A DNA stretch of 64,000 bases from an uncultured Armatimonadota bacterium (GTDB lineage Bacteria > Armatimonadota > Fimbriimonadia > Fimbriimonadales > Fimbriimonadaceae), in assembly GCA_903899015.1 (NCBI GenBank), contig CAIUHP010000097.1:1-64000 (forward strand), given 5' to 3'. The notes under the pieces were generated by a model. It saw only the letters and a program-made list of their open reading frames with translations. It made no database searches and was not told the origin of the DNA. The translations under genes and the position numbers were made by a program. Numbering within the stretch: the stretch's first letter is position 1; each line of letters opens with the position of its first letter. Positions 18,792 to 27,546 of this stretch are shown piece after piece.

Positions 18792-19702
18792 CCGTTTGCG
18801 CTGCATACGGATATCCACAAAAGCCAGCAGCGACCGAGGAAAAGACTTTCCGTCAGGATCGAGCCTGGTCCGACCTGATTAAGCAATGCGCTTTCGGTCC
18901 CCGAAAACCAGGCACTCAGGCGCACATCAACTGCCGAGACTACATCGAAGCGGAAATGAAAAAGACGTGTGATAACGTTCGATTTCAGCCATTCACCCAT
19001 ACTTGGTCAACCACTGGGAAGCCAATTAAGATGTGGAACATTGTTGGCGAGCAGAATTATAAGAACGCTAAGGTGCGCGTTGTTCTGATTGCTCACTGGG
19101 ACACCCGTCCCACCGCAGATGAAGAGCGAGATGCCGACAAGAAGGTTCAGCCGATACCGGGTGCCAACGACGGAGCCAGCGGAGTCGCCGTGCTTCTGGA
19201 ACTTGCAAGGGTTCTCAAAGACCGTTTGCCAGCGGAAGTTGGCATTCAGTATTTGATGGTTGATGGCGAAGATCTTGGTCCTGGCGAAGACGAAATGTAT
19301 CTTGGAGCGATTGAGTACGTCAAAACGATGGCTACACAGCCCAAGGCAAACTATGGCATTTTGCTTGACATGATTGGCCAGAAGGATCTTGCGGTGCCGA
19401 AGGAAATCAACAGCATTCGCTATGCCAACGGTGTCCTATCGGCCCTGTACGAGCATGCCGCCCGGATAGGTTTGTCGCAAGCCTTCCCAAGTATCACTGG
19501 CGAAGACATCGACGACGATCACCTTCCACTCATCAAGGCAGGTCTCCCCACAATCGACCTCATCGAATTTTCGGGATACATGCCTTACTGGCATAAATTG
19601 AGCGACACGCCCGATAAGTGCTCGGCCGAATCCCTCGGAAAGGTTGGAATGCTTCTGCAAACATGGTTCCAAAAGAAACCAACCTTCATGCTCGGTGATT
19701 AA
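18683..19702 (+). CDS. M28-family zinc peptidase / glutaminyl-peptide cyclotransferase-like, exported
   Basis: A 339-residue protein of the M28 fold. Zinc-site and catalytic residues are visible: His-Asp in LIAHWDTRP, Asp in GANDGASG, the acid pair in DGEDLGPGEDE, and the downstream Asp/His region (ITGEDIDDDHLPL ... MPYWHKLSDT). The DGEDLG and PYWHxLxDT blocks resemble glutaminyl cyclases more than aminopeptidases. The protein is exported: a hydrophobic segment (YFLSLVTCSLAVCAAYG, about 27-43) acts as the signal, preceded by an unusually long charged N-region. The only ATG, at 18683, lies 109 bases inside the previous gene, so the start is uncertain and a rarer codon further in cannot be excluded. 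Confidence 0.82.
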   Translation: MGNREDRQNIRQDNHRASTQRQKGLRYFLSLVTCSLAVCAAYGYPQKPAATEEKTFRQDRAWSDLIKQCAFGPRKPGTQAHINCRDYIEAEMKKTCDNVRFQPFTHTWSTTGKPIKMWNIVGEQNYKNAKVRVVLIAHWDTRPTADEERDADKKVQPIPGANDGASGVAVLLELARVLKDRLPAEVGIQYLMVDGEDLGPGEDEMYLGAIEYVKTMATQPKANYGILLDMIGQKDLAVPKEINSIRYANGVLSALYEHAARIGLSQAFPSITGEDIDDDHLPLIKAGLPTIDLIEFSGYMPYWHKLSDTPDKCSAESLGKVGMLLQTWFQKKPTFMLGD

Positions 19703-20391
19703 GCCTCTTCCGGAGTTAACATCCGGAATCGATTGTCCCTGAGGTTGCTTCTCTCCAGAAGAATGGCTTCAGGGACTAGCCCGTTGAGCAACTCGCCCGA
19801 GTGATCTTCTCCCTCGGGGTCGACGACCTTTATCCAAAGTGCTTTCAATGCTTCAAACGCTTCGTCAATCGACATTTTCGCAATTCTCGTCAGCGTATCG
19901 TTAACCTCGCTAGAAGCTTCGCGCTTCCCACTCGCTACCGATTGCATGCGGGAGGTTGAGTAGTCACCATCGTAGTCGAGCACATAGTACAAATCCTCAG
20001 CGGGAACGTTGCCGACCTCAGCAAAGAGAGAACGCGCCACAACCGGTGCGGCTGAAAAATCAGAGAAGGCGGTCTTTAGAGGCGCACTCATAGCGACCAC
20101 GACTCTCTGGATGTTCACATCTTCCTCACTTCGATTGAAGGCTTCTTTACTCGCAAACTCGAGAGCCGCCATACGAATCGCTTCAACATCAGATTGCTGG
20201 CCCACGCCGGCATATACGATCCGATCGTAGATTTCAAAAATCTTTCGAGCTTGGCGCCGAAACGTGAAAACTACGATCCCCTCGTCTAGTGAAACCGCGA
20301 GAACCGGCGAACCTTGAGCGAGCTTTGCTTCGATATATTGGGCACGATTGCCGATTCCTTCTTGCCAGTCGTACGGAGTAAACACAACCAT
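19699..20391 (-). CDS. 20S proteasome alpha-type subunit (orphan)
   Basis: A 230-residue protein with the proteasome alpha fold signature: the N-terminal helix start YDWQEGIGNRAQYIEAKLA, GSPVLAVSLDEGIVVFT, and KIFEIYDRIVYAGVGQQSDVEAIR. The last of these parallels actinobacterial PrcA (KISELYDR...AAGKFNEFDNLR). There is no N-terminal catalytic Thr, as expected for the gate-forming outer ring. A beta subunit, Pup, Dop/PafA and Mpa/ARC are not in the window. It overlaps the M28 gene tail-to-tail by 4 bases and is divergent from the site-2 protease. GGAG lies five bases upstream of the ATG. The family call is good; whether it builds a proteasome is unknown. Confidence 0.75.
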   Translation of the reverse strand: MVVFTPYDWQEGIGNRAQYIEAKLAQGSPVLAVSLDEGIVVFTFRRQARKIFEIYDRIVYAGVGQQSDVEAIRMAALEFASKEAFNRSEEDVNIQRVVVAMSAPLKTAFSDFSAAPVVARSLFAEVGNVPAEDLYYVLDYDGDYSTSRMQSVASGKREASSEVNDTLTRIAKMSIDEAFEALKALWIKVVDPEGEDHSGELLNGLVPEAILLERSNLRDNRFRMLTPEEA

Positions 20392-20478
20392 TTATACTCC
20401 GATACCGTGAAGTCGTCGGCGAAACTGTGAAAAGAAATATTGTCGAACTTACGACTTCCGGCGTAGTCTAAAGAGAAG

Positions 20479-21597
20479 ATGAGCCTGCCTGCCCCTTCGT
20501 CACGCGATGCCCATCGCCCGTCTTGGTCGTTTCGCCTCATCACGATTGCCGGCATCCCAATTCGGATTCACTTCACTTTCCTATTGTTCCTTGCGTGGGT
20601 CTCTGCTAGTGGCTCGTCCAAAGACAGCTATGCACTCGTCACATTCGTAATCTCGATCTTCGTTTGTGTGCTTCTTCATGAGTTAGGCCACGCGCTCGTT
20701 GCCAAACATCATGGTGTGATCACGCGAGATATCACCCTTTATCCGATTGGCGGAGTTGCGATGCTGGACAACCGGCCGAACCCCAAGCAGGAGTTCTGGA
20801 TCTCGCTAGCGGGACCGGCTGTGAATCTCGTTCTTGCTGTTATTATTGGGGCTGCAATTTTTGTATTGGAATCGGGATTTGGCCGGCTTTTGGGCGATCT
20901 CCAGAAAGCAAGTCTTTTGGATGCCCTGCTGATCGCCAATCTCACCCTCGCTATTTTTAACATGATTCCTGCTTTCCCAATGGATGGCGGTCGGGTGCTC
21001 AGGGCAGCACTCGCACAGAAATTGCCAGAAGCACGAGCGACCCAAATCGCGGGGGGAATTGGACAAGGCCTCGCCATCCTTTTGGGACTTGCCGGAGTGT
21101 TCACCCATGGCTACATCTTGATGCTCATTGCCTTCTTCGTTTTCTTGGGTGCATCGCAAGAAGTGACTTCCACCGTCACCCGTTCATTCCTGCACGGCCA
21201 CGTGGTTGCCGATGCGATGCTGACCAATTTTCAGACAATTAGAACCGGAGATTCTCTCGAACGAGCGGCGAACATGCTGCTTGATGGTTCACAAAATGAT
21301 TTCCCTGTCATGAACGGCGATGAAGTTCTCGGCATTCTCCTCAAAAACAGTATCGTAAGAGGGTTGGCCGAGGAAGGTCCCACCACCTACGTGGCATCTC
21401 GAATGCAGCGAGACTACAAGTACACCAGTCGGGAAGCACCCCTCGAGTTGGCCTTTGAAATGTTTCCGCAGGCAGACCCGTCCCCCATCCTGGTCATGGA
21501 TAACGAAAAGCTTGTCGGAATGCTCACCATCGAGAACTTAAGCGAATTTGTCATGCTTGAGCACGCTAAATCCCAGAATTCTCTCCAGCATCGGTAA
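20479..21597 (+). CDS. Site-2 protease family (M50) membrane metalloprotease with CBS domains
   Basis: A 372-residue intramembrane zinc protease. The zinc motif HELGH is at residues 67-71. The second site, FNMIPAFPMDGGRVLRA, supplies the third ligand (Asp) near residue 160. About six membrane segments span residues 20-230. Residues about 235-372 hold a CBS pair (MLTNFQTIRTGDSLERAANML; VMDNEKLVGMLTIENL) that may sense adenine nucleotides. Such S2P-CBS proteins cleave membrane-tethered regulators, and the target is unknown. A GAGAAG ribosome site adjoins the ATG. The last 184 bases overlap the 3' part of the matrixin-like frame on the other strand. Confidence 0.92.
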   Translation: MSLPAPSSRDAHRPSWSFRLITIAGIPIRIHFTFLLFLAWVSASGSSKDSYALVTFVISIFVCVLLHELGHALVAKHHGVITRDITLYPIGGVAMLDNRPNPKQEFWISLAGPAVNLVLAVIIGAAIFVLESGFGRLLGDLQKASLLDALLIANLTLAIFNMIPAFPMDGGRVLRAALAQKLPEARATQIAGGIGQGLAILLGLAGVFTHGYILMLIAFFVFLGASQEVTSTVTRSFLHGHVVADAMLTNFQTIRTGDSLERAANMLLDGSQNDFPVMNGDEVLGILLKNSIVRGLAEEGPTTYVASRMQRDYKYTSREAPLELAFEMFPQADPSPILVMDNEKLVGMLTIENLSEFVMLEHAKSQNSLQHR

Positions 21598-22265
21598 CGT
21601 GTGCAAGGATCGATCCAAGGTTCGTAACGTCGTTCTGAATTCGATTCACTTGAATAGGCCAAGAGAAGGGTGTTGACATCGGCAACACTTATGGAGGAAG
21701 TCTTTTCATCGAGCGACATGATGTCGCTGGCATTTGGACTATGCCCCCAGATTCCGAGGGCATGGCCAAATTCGTGCATAGCGACTCGCCTGAGCTTAAA
21801 GTCCGAGACGTTGTCTCCAAATCGATCTTTGGTTGAGAGTTGAATGAGCGCGTACGGTCCGAACTCGGACGTAAAACCCTCATATCCATTGGTCTGCTTG
21901 AGCGTTCCAAACCGAATAATGACGTCTGCCCCTTTGGCTTCGGAGGCTGCTTCGCAAGTCAATGTAACGCCTCCCTGGGGCACATTCTTGGTCGCCTCAG
22001 TCCAGGCTTGACAAGCTTCTTTTACGATTTCATAAGAGTGCTCGCTGAAATAGAGCCCATCATTTATCATCACCACTTTAAGCGGAAAATGGTGTCGCGT
22101 GGGAACTAAACGAGGGGCGAAGTGTGAGCCAAGATACGGTGTGAGCATACGGTTCGCAAAGTTCGGCTCCAGCCCATCACCATCCGCTGTCACGACTGCC
22201 GTAAAACCGAAAACCACAAAAGCCATGCCTGCTCGAATTGCCCAAGATCCTGCACTCTTAATCAC
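21414..22265 (-). CDS. Matrixin-like (M10) exported zinc metalloprotease
   Basis: A 283-residue frame. Signal peptide 1-27 (GTG start). The extended zinc motif HEFGHALGIWGH is at residues 164-174, followed by the Met-turn SDIMS, typical of matrixins/M10. Residues after about 215 are encoded antisense to the CBS region of the neighbouring site-2 protease and have no matrixin character (Cys/Trp/Ser/Arg-rich). The natural end of the domain is near DVNTLLLAYS, so the C-terminal tail may come from a lost stop codon, or there may be a frameshift near 21610. It is a secreted endopeptidase of unknown substrate. Confidence 0.8.
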   Translation of the reverse strand: MIKSAGSWAIRAGMAFVVFGFTAVVTADGDGLEPNFANRMLTPYLGSHFAPRLVPTRHHFPLKVVMINDGLYFSEHSYEIVKEACQAWTEATKNVPQGGVTLTCEAASEAKGADVIIRFGTLKQTNGYEGFTSEFGPYALIQLSTKDRFGDNVSDFKLRRVAMHEFGHALGIWGHSPNASDIMSLDEKTSSISVADVNTLLLAYSSESNSERRYEPWIDPCTRYRCWREFWDLACSSMTNSLKFSMVSIPTSFSLSMTRMGDGSACGNISKANSRGASRLVYL

Positions 22266-22343
22266 ACTCTTTAGTCGGCCCCTATCGTTATAAAGTTGTG
22301 AAGATTAAATGAAGATTCGCTATATACGCTGAAAGCTTTGGGG

Positions 22344-22410
22344 CAGTTCAAATTGCGATGATCGCTCATTGCTGACCGACACCGGAAATTTGAATTCATC
22401 GCATGAACTG
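22344..22410 (+). repeat. Inverted repeat upstream of the 22430 gene
   Basis: CAGTTCA-(AAT)-TGCGATGA at 22344-22361 pairs with TCATCGCATGAACTG at 22396-22410 (15 bp with a 3-base bulge). The overlapping TTCAAATT (22348-22355) can instead pair with AATTTGAA (22387-22394). The right arm ends 7 bases before the -10 box at 22418, a place suited to an operator. Confidence 0.55.
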
Positions 22411-22417
22411 GTTCCTG

Positions 22418-22423
22418 TAAAAT
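22418..22423 (+). promoter_or_regulatory. -10 box six bases before a start codon
   Basis: TAAAAT lies exactly 6 bases before the ATG at 22430, and no Shine-Dalgarno is present. This suggests a leaderless mRNA. Confidence 0.55.
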
Positions 22424-22429
22424 GGCATC

Positions 22430-22948
22430 ATGCGCCGAACATTGGCACTGCTGCTCCTCGTCACTTCCCAGATGGCGTTAGCAGAAAAGTGGGGAGCAGT
22501 TGTCATTCGCCCGGCAAGCTGCTCGCTCAAATTTCCTGGACCCATGATCGAGACTTCTCGGCAGCAACGCTCCCAGAACTTGGTGATTCAATATTCGATG
22601 TATGTTGGAAAAGGATTGTCGACGAATTGCGCCCTTACGGTCGCGAAGTTACCTAAGGTAACTCCAAGCGTTGTCGATCGATTTGTAGCCGCAACGGAGG
22701 AAGGGTTTATCCGGGCTGCTCATGGCCTTCCTGTCTCCGATGGACAGAAGAACGTCGATGGTATTGCTGGGCGATATATCGTGGTGAGCGTAAACGAAAG
22801 ATCGATGGGCTTTTGGATCACGAAGCTCGGAACGAAGGTTTACGTCTTGTCGATATCATCAAATTCGACCGATTTCAAGAGCAACGAACTGGAGTTCTTT
22901 AAGAGCTTCAACATCCTCGATTCGATGCTTACCGAATCTACTGGATAA
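22430..22948 (+). CDS. Exported protein of unknown function
   Basis: A 172-residue protein with signal peptide (MRRTLALLLLVTSQMALA). The mature part alternates strands and two helices (VVDRFVAATEEGFIRAAHG; NELEFFKSFNI), with a GRYIVVSVNERSMGFWITKLG strand pair. This layout resembles small lipid- or ligand-binding folds of the Mog1/PsbP kind, but no family is firmly recognised. Tail-to-tail overlap of 11 bases with the next gene on the other strand. An inverted repeat and a leaderless-type promoter precede it. Confidence 0.75.
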   Translation: MRRTLALLLLVTSQMALAEKWGAVVIRPASCSLKFPGPMIETSRQQRSQNLVIQYSMYVGKGLSTNCALTVAKLPKVTPSVVDRFVAATEEGFIRAAHGLPVSDGQKNVDGIAGRYIVVSVNERSMGFWITKLGTKVYVLSISSNSTDFKSNELEFFKSFNILDSMLTESTG

Positions 22949-23324
22949 GCGCGGTGCCCTTTGCCGCAAAAGGTAGCTTCTCAATGTCTGGTGCGCCCTT
23001 TTGAACTAGGCCGACGTTTGGAACAAGCCGAATGTTAATGGGAACAACTTGCCCTTTAGTCAAAGGGCGAGCAACCCACCTTGGAGCAATCATCAAGTGG
23101 GCATGCGTCGTACCATCAAATTCAATCGCTTGATCAAGCCAGACCAAGTGCCATCCACCGGGAGTGTCGGCGATTTCAAAACTCTGGATAATCTCTCCTT
23201 CCACCGGTAGACATTCACAGATCGCTTCCCCATCGTCTCCTGGCCCAATGTGGACAATGGCATCTACGAAGCTAGTCGATGATGCAAACTTCGAGTTTAC
23301 TGGGGCTCGATTAAACAGTGGCAT
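22938..23324 (-). CDS. Conserved hypothetical protein downstream of mnmG
   Basis: A 128-residue protein, beta-rich (SFVDAIVHIGPGDDGEAICECL; GGWHLVWLDQAIEFDGTTHAHLMIAPRW). It has no signal peptide or membrane segment, so it is probably cytoplasmic. The start lies 14 bases inside the end of mnmG, so the two are probably co-translated. Function not recognised; residues such as the THAH pair could bind a metal, but this is speculative. Confidence 0.7.
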   Translation of the reverse strand: MPLFNRAPVNSKFASSTSFVDAIVHIGPGDDGEAICECLPVEGEIIQSFEIADTPGGWHLVWLDQAIEFDGTTHAHLMIAPRWVARPLTKGQVVPINIRLVPNVGLVQKGAPDIEKLPFAAKGTALIQ

Positions 23325-25209
23325 GAGGTTTCCGATTTGATCTTAGGTGGCCAATGAGCAAGGCGATATCACTGGGACGAACGCCTGGAATACGAGAAGC
23401 TTGGCCAACTGTAGTTGGCCGAATTCGGGTCATCTTCTCTTTGCTTTCATAACTCAAACCGCTCATCGCCATGAAACTAAACTCTGCGGGGATCCTAAGG
23501 GATTCAAGGCGTTTCGATTGGTCGGCGAGTTTCTCCTGCTTTTGAATGTAGCCGTCATAGGAACCTGCGAGTTCAAGTTGCTCTCGAACGGACGGATCGG
23601 ACGAAAGATGAATATTCAAGTCACAGAGCGCAGCCAGCTTTAGCATTTGATTCAGGTTCATTTCAGGACGCTTCAGAAGATCAAATAGGGAGAGCTTGCC
23701 TGGCACTTCTGCCGTCCCAAAGGCAGTGAGAATTTCGTTATGGAGCGGATAGAGATAGGTGTTCTCCATCGCAATCCGCCCAAGGTTGATCTTCTCCACT
23801 TTTGAGCTGAACCGTTGCCATCGCTCATCAGAGCAGAGACCCACGAGTTTAGCGATCGGAGTAAGACGCTGATCGGCATTATCATGTCGCAATAAAAGCC
23901 GATGCTCAGCACGAGCGGTCAGCATGCGGTAGGGGTCTTCCACGCCTTTTGTAACGAGGTCGTCAATCATTACTCCAATAAAGCTATTGCCCCGTGGAAA
24001 ATCAATCGGATCTTCGTTGAGTGCCCACTGGGCCGCATTGATTCCCGCAACAATTCCCTGACCGGCAGCTTCTTCGTACCCACTCGTGCCGTTAAGTTGT
24101 CCAGCAAGGAAAAGGCCACCCAGAAGTTTTGACATGAGGTGGGATGTCAACTGTAGAGGATCCGCCATGTCGTACTCGACCGCATAGCCGGGCCGAAGCA
24201 TCTCAACATTTTCTAGACCTGAAATCGTCTTCAACAGTCGAATTTGAACTTCTGCTGGCAAGCTAGTCGACACGCCTTGAACGTAGACCGATTCAGTCGA
24301 CCACTCTTCCTGTTCTAAAAAGATCGGGTGGTTATCTTTATCGGCAAATCGAACAATCTTGTCTTCAATACTGGGACAGTAGCGGGGACCAATTCCTTCG
24401 ATCTGCCCGGAATACATCGCACTTAGGTGGAGATTCTCCTGGATCAACTCGTGGGTATTCGCATTGGTCTTTGTCTGCCAACACGGCAATAAGTCGTATT
24501 TGGGAAAAGTACGATCGTGGATGAAGCTGACCGGGCCAGCTTCAGGCTCACTTTCCATCGGCGGAGTCTTCGAGAAATCAATCGTAGAAAGCTTGATCCG
24601 GGGCGTCGTGCCGGTTTTGAATCGTCGCAGGTGAACTCCCAGGTCCAACAAGAACGGAGACAAGCCAGTTGCCGCTTTATCACCCGATCGGGCAGCAACG
24701 GTCTTCTTCTGTCCTTCATGACAGAGGCCGTTCAAAAACGTTCCAGTGGTGAGGACAACCGATTGGGCAAGAATCGTCTTCTCTTCCCCTTCAATAATCA
24801 CACGCAAACCGGTGACTCGCCCGTTTAAGCTCAATACGGATTCAACTGTCCCTTCGATAAGGGTCAAACTTTCCTGACTCCCCATCGTAGCTTGCATGAT
24901 TTGGGGATAGAGCGTCTTGCATACGTGGGCTCGCACGGTTTGAACGGCTGGGCCCTTTCCGGTCCCGACGCGGCGAATATGAGTCAGGGCGTAGTCGGTC
25001 GTGACTCCCATCTGCCCACCTAAGGCGTCAACTTCGCGTGCAATGTGCCCCTTGGCGGGTCCACCGATACTGCAGTTACAGGGTAAATGACCAATTCGAT
25101 CCAAACGCATGGTGATGCAGGCGGTACGCATACCCATCCGAGCGCTTGCCAATGCTGCTTCAATTCCAGCATGACCGGCCCCAACTACCACGACGTCAAA
25201 GTCATTCAC
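23311..25209 (-). CDS. mnmG: tRNA uridine-5-carboxymethylaminomethyl modification enzyme MnmG (GidA)
   Basis: A 632-residue FAD-dependent enzyme that, with MnmE, modifies the wobble uridine of tRNAs. The dinucleotide-binding motif VVGAGHAGIEAA begins at residue 8, followed by the MnmG-specific CNCSIGGPAKGH and GTFLNG segments and the second cysteine region (NGLCHEGQKK). The C-terminal helical domain (MSGLSYESKEKMTRIRPTTVGQASRIPGV) is complete. The start is GTG at 25209, with TACACT seven bases upstream and no Shine-Dalgarno. A small co-translated gene overlaps its end. Length is as in E. coli (629). Confidence 0.97.
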   Translation of the reverse strand: MNDFDVVVVGAGHAGIEAALASARMGMRTACITMRLDRIGHLPCNCSIGGPAKGHIAREVDALGGQMGVTTDYALTHIRRVGTGKGPAVQTVRAHVCKTLYPQIMQATMGSQESLTLIEGTVESVLSLNGRVTGLRVIIEGEEKTILAQSVVLTTGTFLNGLCHEGQKKTVAARSGDKAATGLSPFLLDLGVHLRRFKTGTTPRIKLSTIDFSKTPPMESEPEAGPVSFIHDRTFPKYDLLPCWQTKTNANTHELIQENLHLSAMYSGQIEGIGPRYCPSIEDKIVRFADKDNHPIFLEQEEWSTESVYVQGVSTSLPAEVQIRLLKTISGLENVEMLRPGYAVEYDMADPLQLTSHLMSKLLGGLFLAGQLNGTSGYEEAAGQGIVAGINAAQWALNEDPIDFPRGNSFIGVMIDDLVTKGVEDPYRMLTARAEHRLLLRHDNADQRLTPIAKLVGLCSDERWQRFSSKVEKINLGRIAMENTYLYPLHNEILTAFGTAEVPGKLSLFDLLKRPEMNLNQMLKLAALCDLNIHLSSDPSVREQLELAGSYDGYIQKQEKLADQSKRLESLRIPAEFSFMAMSGLSYESKEKMTRIRPTTVGQASRIPGVRPSDIALLIGHLRSNRKPHATV

Positions 25210-25396
25210 TCATTACAGTGTACTGGGAGTATCCAAGGATGCCCTTCGACAATTAGGTGCTGTGGCCAGGCCGGCACCTGAAACTGAACGAATTGTGCGT
25301 AACAAATGGATCAGCCGTTTAATCCGAGTTTTAGTGATTCGGCCCTTTTGAACCCGTTTGAATGCCTTGAATTCACGAGAAAACTTACGAATTTGA

Positions 25397-25402
25397 GATA
25401 AT
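25397..25402 (+). promoter_or_regulatory. -10 box five bases before a GTG start
   Basis: GATAAT lies five bases before GTG at 25408 without a ribosome-binding site, a leaderless arrangement. The 198-base gap to mnmG also holds an AGGTGC/GCACCT dyad near 25250. Confidence 0.55.
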
Positions 25403-25407
25403 CAACC

Positions 25408-27309
25408 GTGGCTAAATTGTCTCTTGGATGGTTGGAAATTCCGTCTGCTCGATTAGGTTCAGAGAACCCCCATCCATCCCTTGAACAGAAGTTTGCTCCT
25501 AATGCTCACTTTGAGGGTGCCGACTATTTGGAGGACTTTGCCCTTCCCTATCCGATGCTTGACGATTATGATCGAGACCTCCAAGTTCGACCTCACCGAG
25601 TCGCCATTCTCGAATCGGATCGGTTGAAAGCCACGTTCTTGCTCGACCAAGGCGGTCGATTATGGTCGTTGCTATATAAGCCAACTGGCCAAGAGTTAGT
25701 CCATGTCAATCCGGTATTCCAACCGGCCAATTTCGCGATTCGCAATGCGTGGTTTAGTGGCGGGATCGAGTGGAACTTCGGGCTGTTCGGCCACAGCGCC
25801 TTTACTTGTTCCCCAGTTTTTGCGGCCAAAACCAAATCGCCCGATGGCTCTGATGGACTGCGAATCTGGGAATATGAACGGCAGCGAGGAACAAGTTGGC
25901 AGGTCGATTTTTGGGCACCCGATGGTTCGGATTTTCTCTATTGGTCCCCTAGAATCACTAATCCCCACGCAAAAACGATCCCGACGTATTGGTGGACCTG
26001 TATCGCGATAAATGAAGAACCGGGCGGGCGGGTCTTGGCTCCGGCGCGAACCGCGATGGAGCCGGATCATTCGATGGGGGCAAGGCTTGTGACTCACAGT
26101 CTCGTTGAAGAACCCGACTTGACCTATCCCCAAAGGCGAGATCTCCCGCACGACACCTACTTTGATATTCAACTCGGTGAACGCCCATGGGTAGCCCACG
26201 TGAATTCAGAGGGAAATGGTGTCATTCATATTTCATCTGAACAACTTATTGGGCGAAAGCAATGGGTCTGGGGCATGGAGCCTTGCGGGCGACGATGGCA
26301 GAATTGGTTGAGCCATAGCGGTCCGCCCTACATTGAGATCCAAGGAGGACTCGCGTCCCGGCAACATGACTACGTAGCAATGCCGGCTCACGCAACTTGG
26401 AATTGGCTTGAAGCTTTTGGCCCGATCGGCGAGATTCCTTCGTCGGATTGGAACCTCGCGGTCAAGGCTGTAGCCGAAAATCTTGGAGCAAACCACTCTC
26501 GTGCTTCATTTGAAAAGGTGGCATTCGACTTAACGCAGTCAGCAGAGTTACCTCCGGAAGCTATCATCCACCAGGGTTCAGGTTGGGGCGCCCTGGAGAG
26601 CGCCAGGCGCAACCATTTAGGAATCGATGCGTGCGAATGCGTCGCTACTCCGTTTCCTCCCGAATCGATTACGCAGGATCAAAGACCTTGGCTCGAATTG
26701 CTTAAAAGCGGAACCATGTCACTTGAAATGGACGATTCTCATCCAGGAAGTTATGTGGGACCGGAATGGATTAGGCTCCTCGAGAACTCCTCTGACAAGT
26801 GTTGGCAAGCATGGAACCATCTGGGATTTGCTTACTTCCAAAAGGGCGATTTCAGCTCTGCTCGATCCGCTTGGGAAAAAGCTCTGCCATCCGGTTGGGC
26901 TCATCGAAATTTGGCTCTCCTCGACAGGAAGCAAGAGAAAATCACCGACTGTATCCAGAACTATGTCGAGGCGGTCCGATCGATGCCGAGCGAAAGTCAC
27001 CTCATAGACGAAGTGTGCCGAGTCTTTTCTGATCTTGGCGCGGTCGTGGGATTGGAGCAAATTCTGTCGATTGCCGATGAATCCGTGACGAATCGACCTC
27101 GTATTCGTTTGGCACGTGCTCAAGTTGCACTCCACAACGGCAAGCTTCAGGACGTGCTGGAGTACTTCTCGCACCCGTTTGATCTGATTGATATTCGAGA
27201 AGCTGAAACCACGCACTACGATCTGTGGAGACGCATGTGTGAAATCGATCAGACTTACGGAAATCCCCTGGTACCACCCGAAGATTGGGATTTCAGAATG
27301 AAGAGATAG
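25408..27309 (+). CDS. DUF5107-domain protein with C-terminal TPR-like region
   Basis: A 633-residue cytoplasmic protein. Residues 35-320 match the DUF5107 pattern: GGRLWSLLYKPTGQELVHVNP, FQPANFAIRNAWFSGGIEWNFG, and MEPCGRRWQNWLS. This is a galactose-mutarotase/GH-type beta-sandwich likely to bind carbohydrate. Residues about 450-600 contain TPR-like helices (WNHLGFAYFQKGDFSSARSAWEKAL). Members are often near sugar catabolism genes; here no such gene is adjacent, although a GH38 mannosidase is 9 kb away. Catalytic role unproven. It meets moaD tail-to-tail with a 5-base gap. Confidence 0.85.
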   Translation: MAKLSLGWLEIPSARLGSENPHPSLEQKFAPNAHFEGADYLEDFALPYPMLDDYDRDLQVRPHRVAILESDRLKATFLLDQGGRLWSLLYKPTGQELVHVNPVFQPANFAIRNAWFSGGIEWNFGLFGHSAFTCSPVFAAKTKSPDGSDGLRIWEYERQRGTSWQVDFWAPDGSDFLYWSPRITNPHAKTIPTYWWTCIAINEEPGGRVLAPARTAMEPDHSMGARLVTHSLVEEPDLTYPQRRDLPHDTYFDIQLGERPWVAHVNSEGNGVIHISSEQLIGRKQWVWGMEPCGRRWQNWLSHSGPPYIEIQGGLASRQHDYVAMPAHATWNWLEAFGPIGEIPSSDWNLAVKAVAENLGANHSRASFEKVAFDLTQSAELPPEAIIHQGSGWGALESARRNHLGIDACECVATPFPPESITQDQRPWLELLKSGTMSLEMDDSHPGSYVGPEWIRLLENSSDKCWQAWNHLGFAYFQKGDFSSARSAWEKALPSGWAHRNLALLDRKQEKITDCIQNYVEAVRSMPSESHLIDEVCRVFSDLGAVVGLEQILSIADESVTNRPRIRLARAQVALHNGKLQDVLEYFSHPFDLIDIREAETTHYDLWRRMCEIDQTYGNPLVPPEDWDFRMKR

Positions 27310-27314
27310 AGAGG

Positions 27315-27542
27315 CTAGCCACCACTCACTGGCGGAATGAGCGCGATGGAAGCTCCGACTTGAACGGGTTGGTCCGCGGAAGCGAACTCATTATCAACTG
27401 CCAAACGCGCTGAGGCTACTGCAATACCACTATTCTCTAAAGCAGACAAAATCGACTTAACGTTTGGTTCTGCTTCAACCGTCACGGTCGAACCGTGGCG
27501 CTCTCTGAGATATGCGAAAAGCTGTACAGTCCAGATAGCCAT
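27315..27542 (-). CDS. moaD: MoaD, molybdopterin synthase sulfur-carrier subunit
   Basis: A 75-residue ubiquitin-like protein ending in the required Gly-Gly (LIPPVSGG). Its C-terminus is thiocarboxylated and donates sulfur to precursor Z within the MoaD2-MoaE2 complex. VQLFAYLRERHG and ALIPPVSGG are the family landmarks. It starts 4 bases after the stop of the GAF-domain gene in the same direction, so the two are co-transcribed. moaE lies just beyond on the opposite strand, sharing the divergent promoter. Confidence 0.93.
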   Translation of the reverse strand: MAIWTVQLFAYLRERHGSTVTVEAEPNVKSILSALENSGIAVASARLAVDNEFASADQPVQVGASIALIPPVSGG

Positions 27543-27546
27543 GGTG

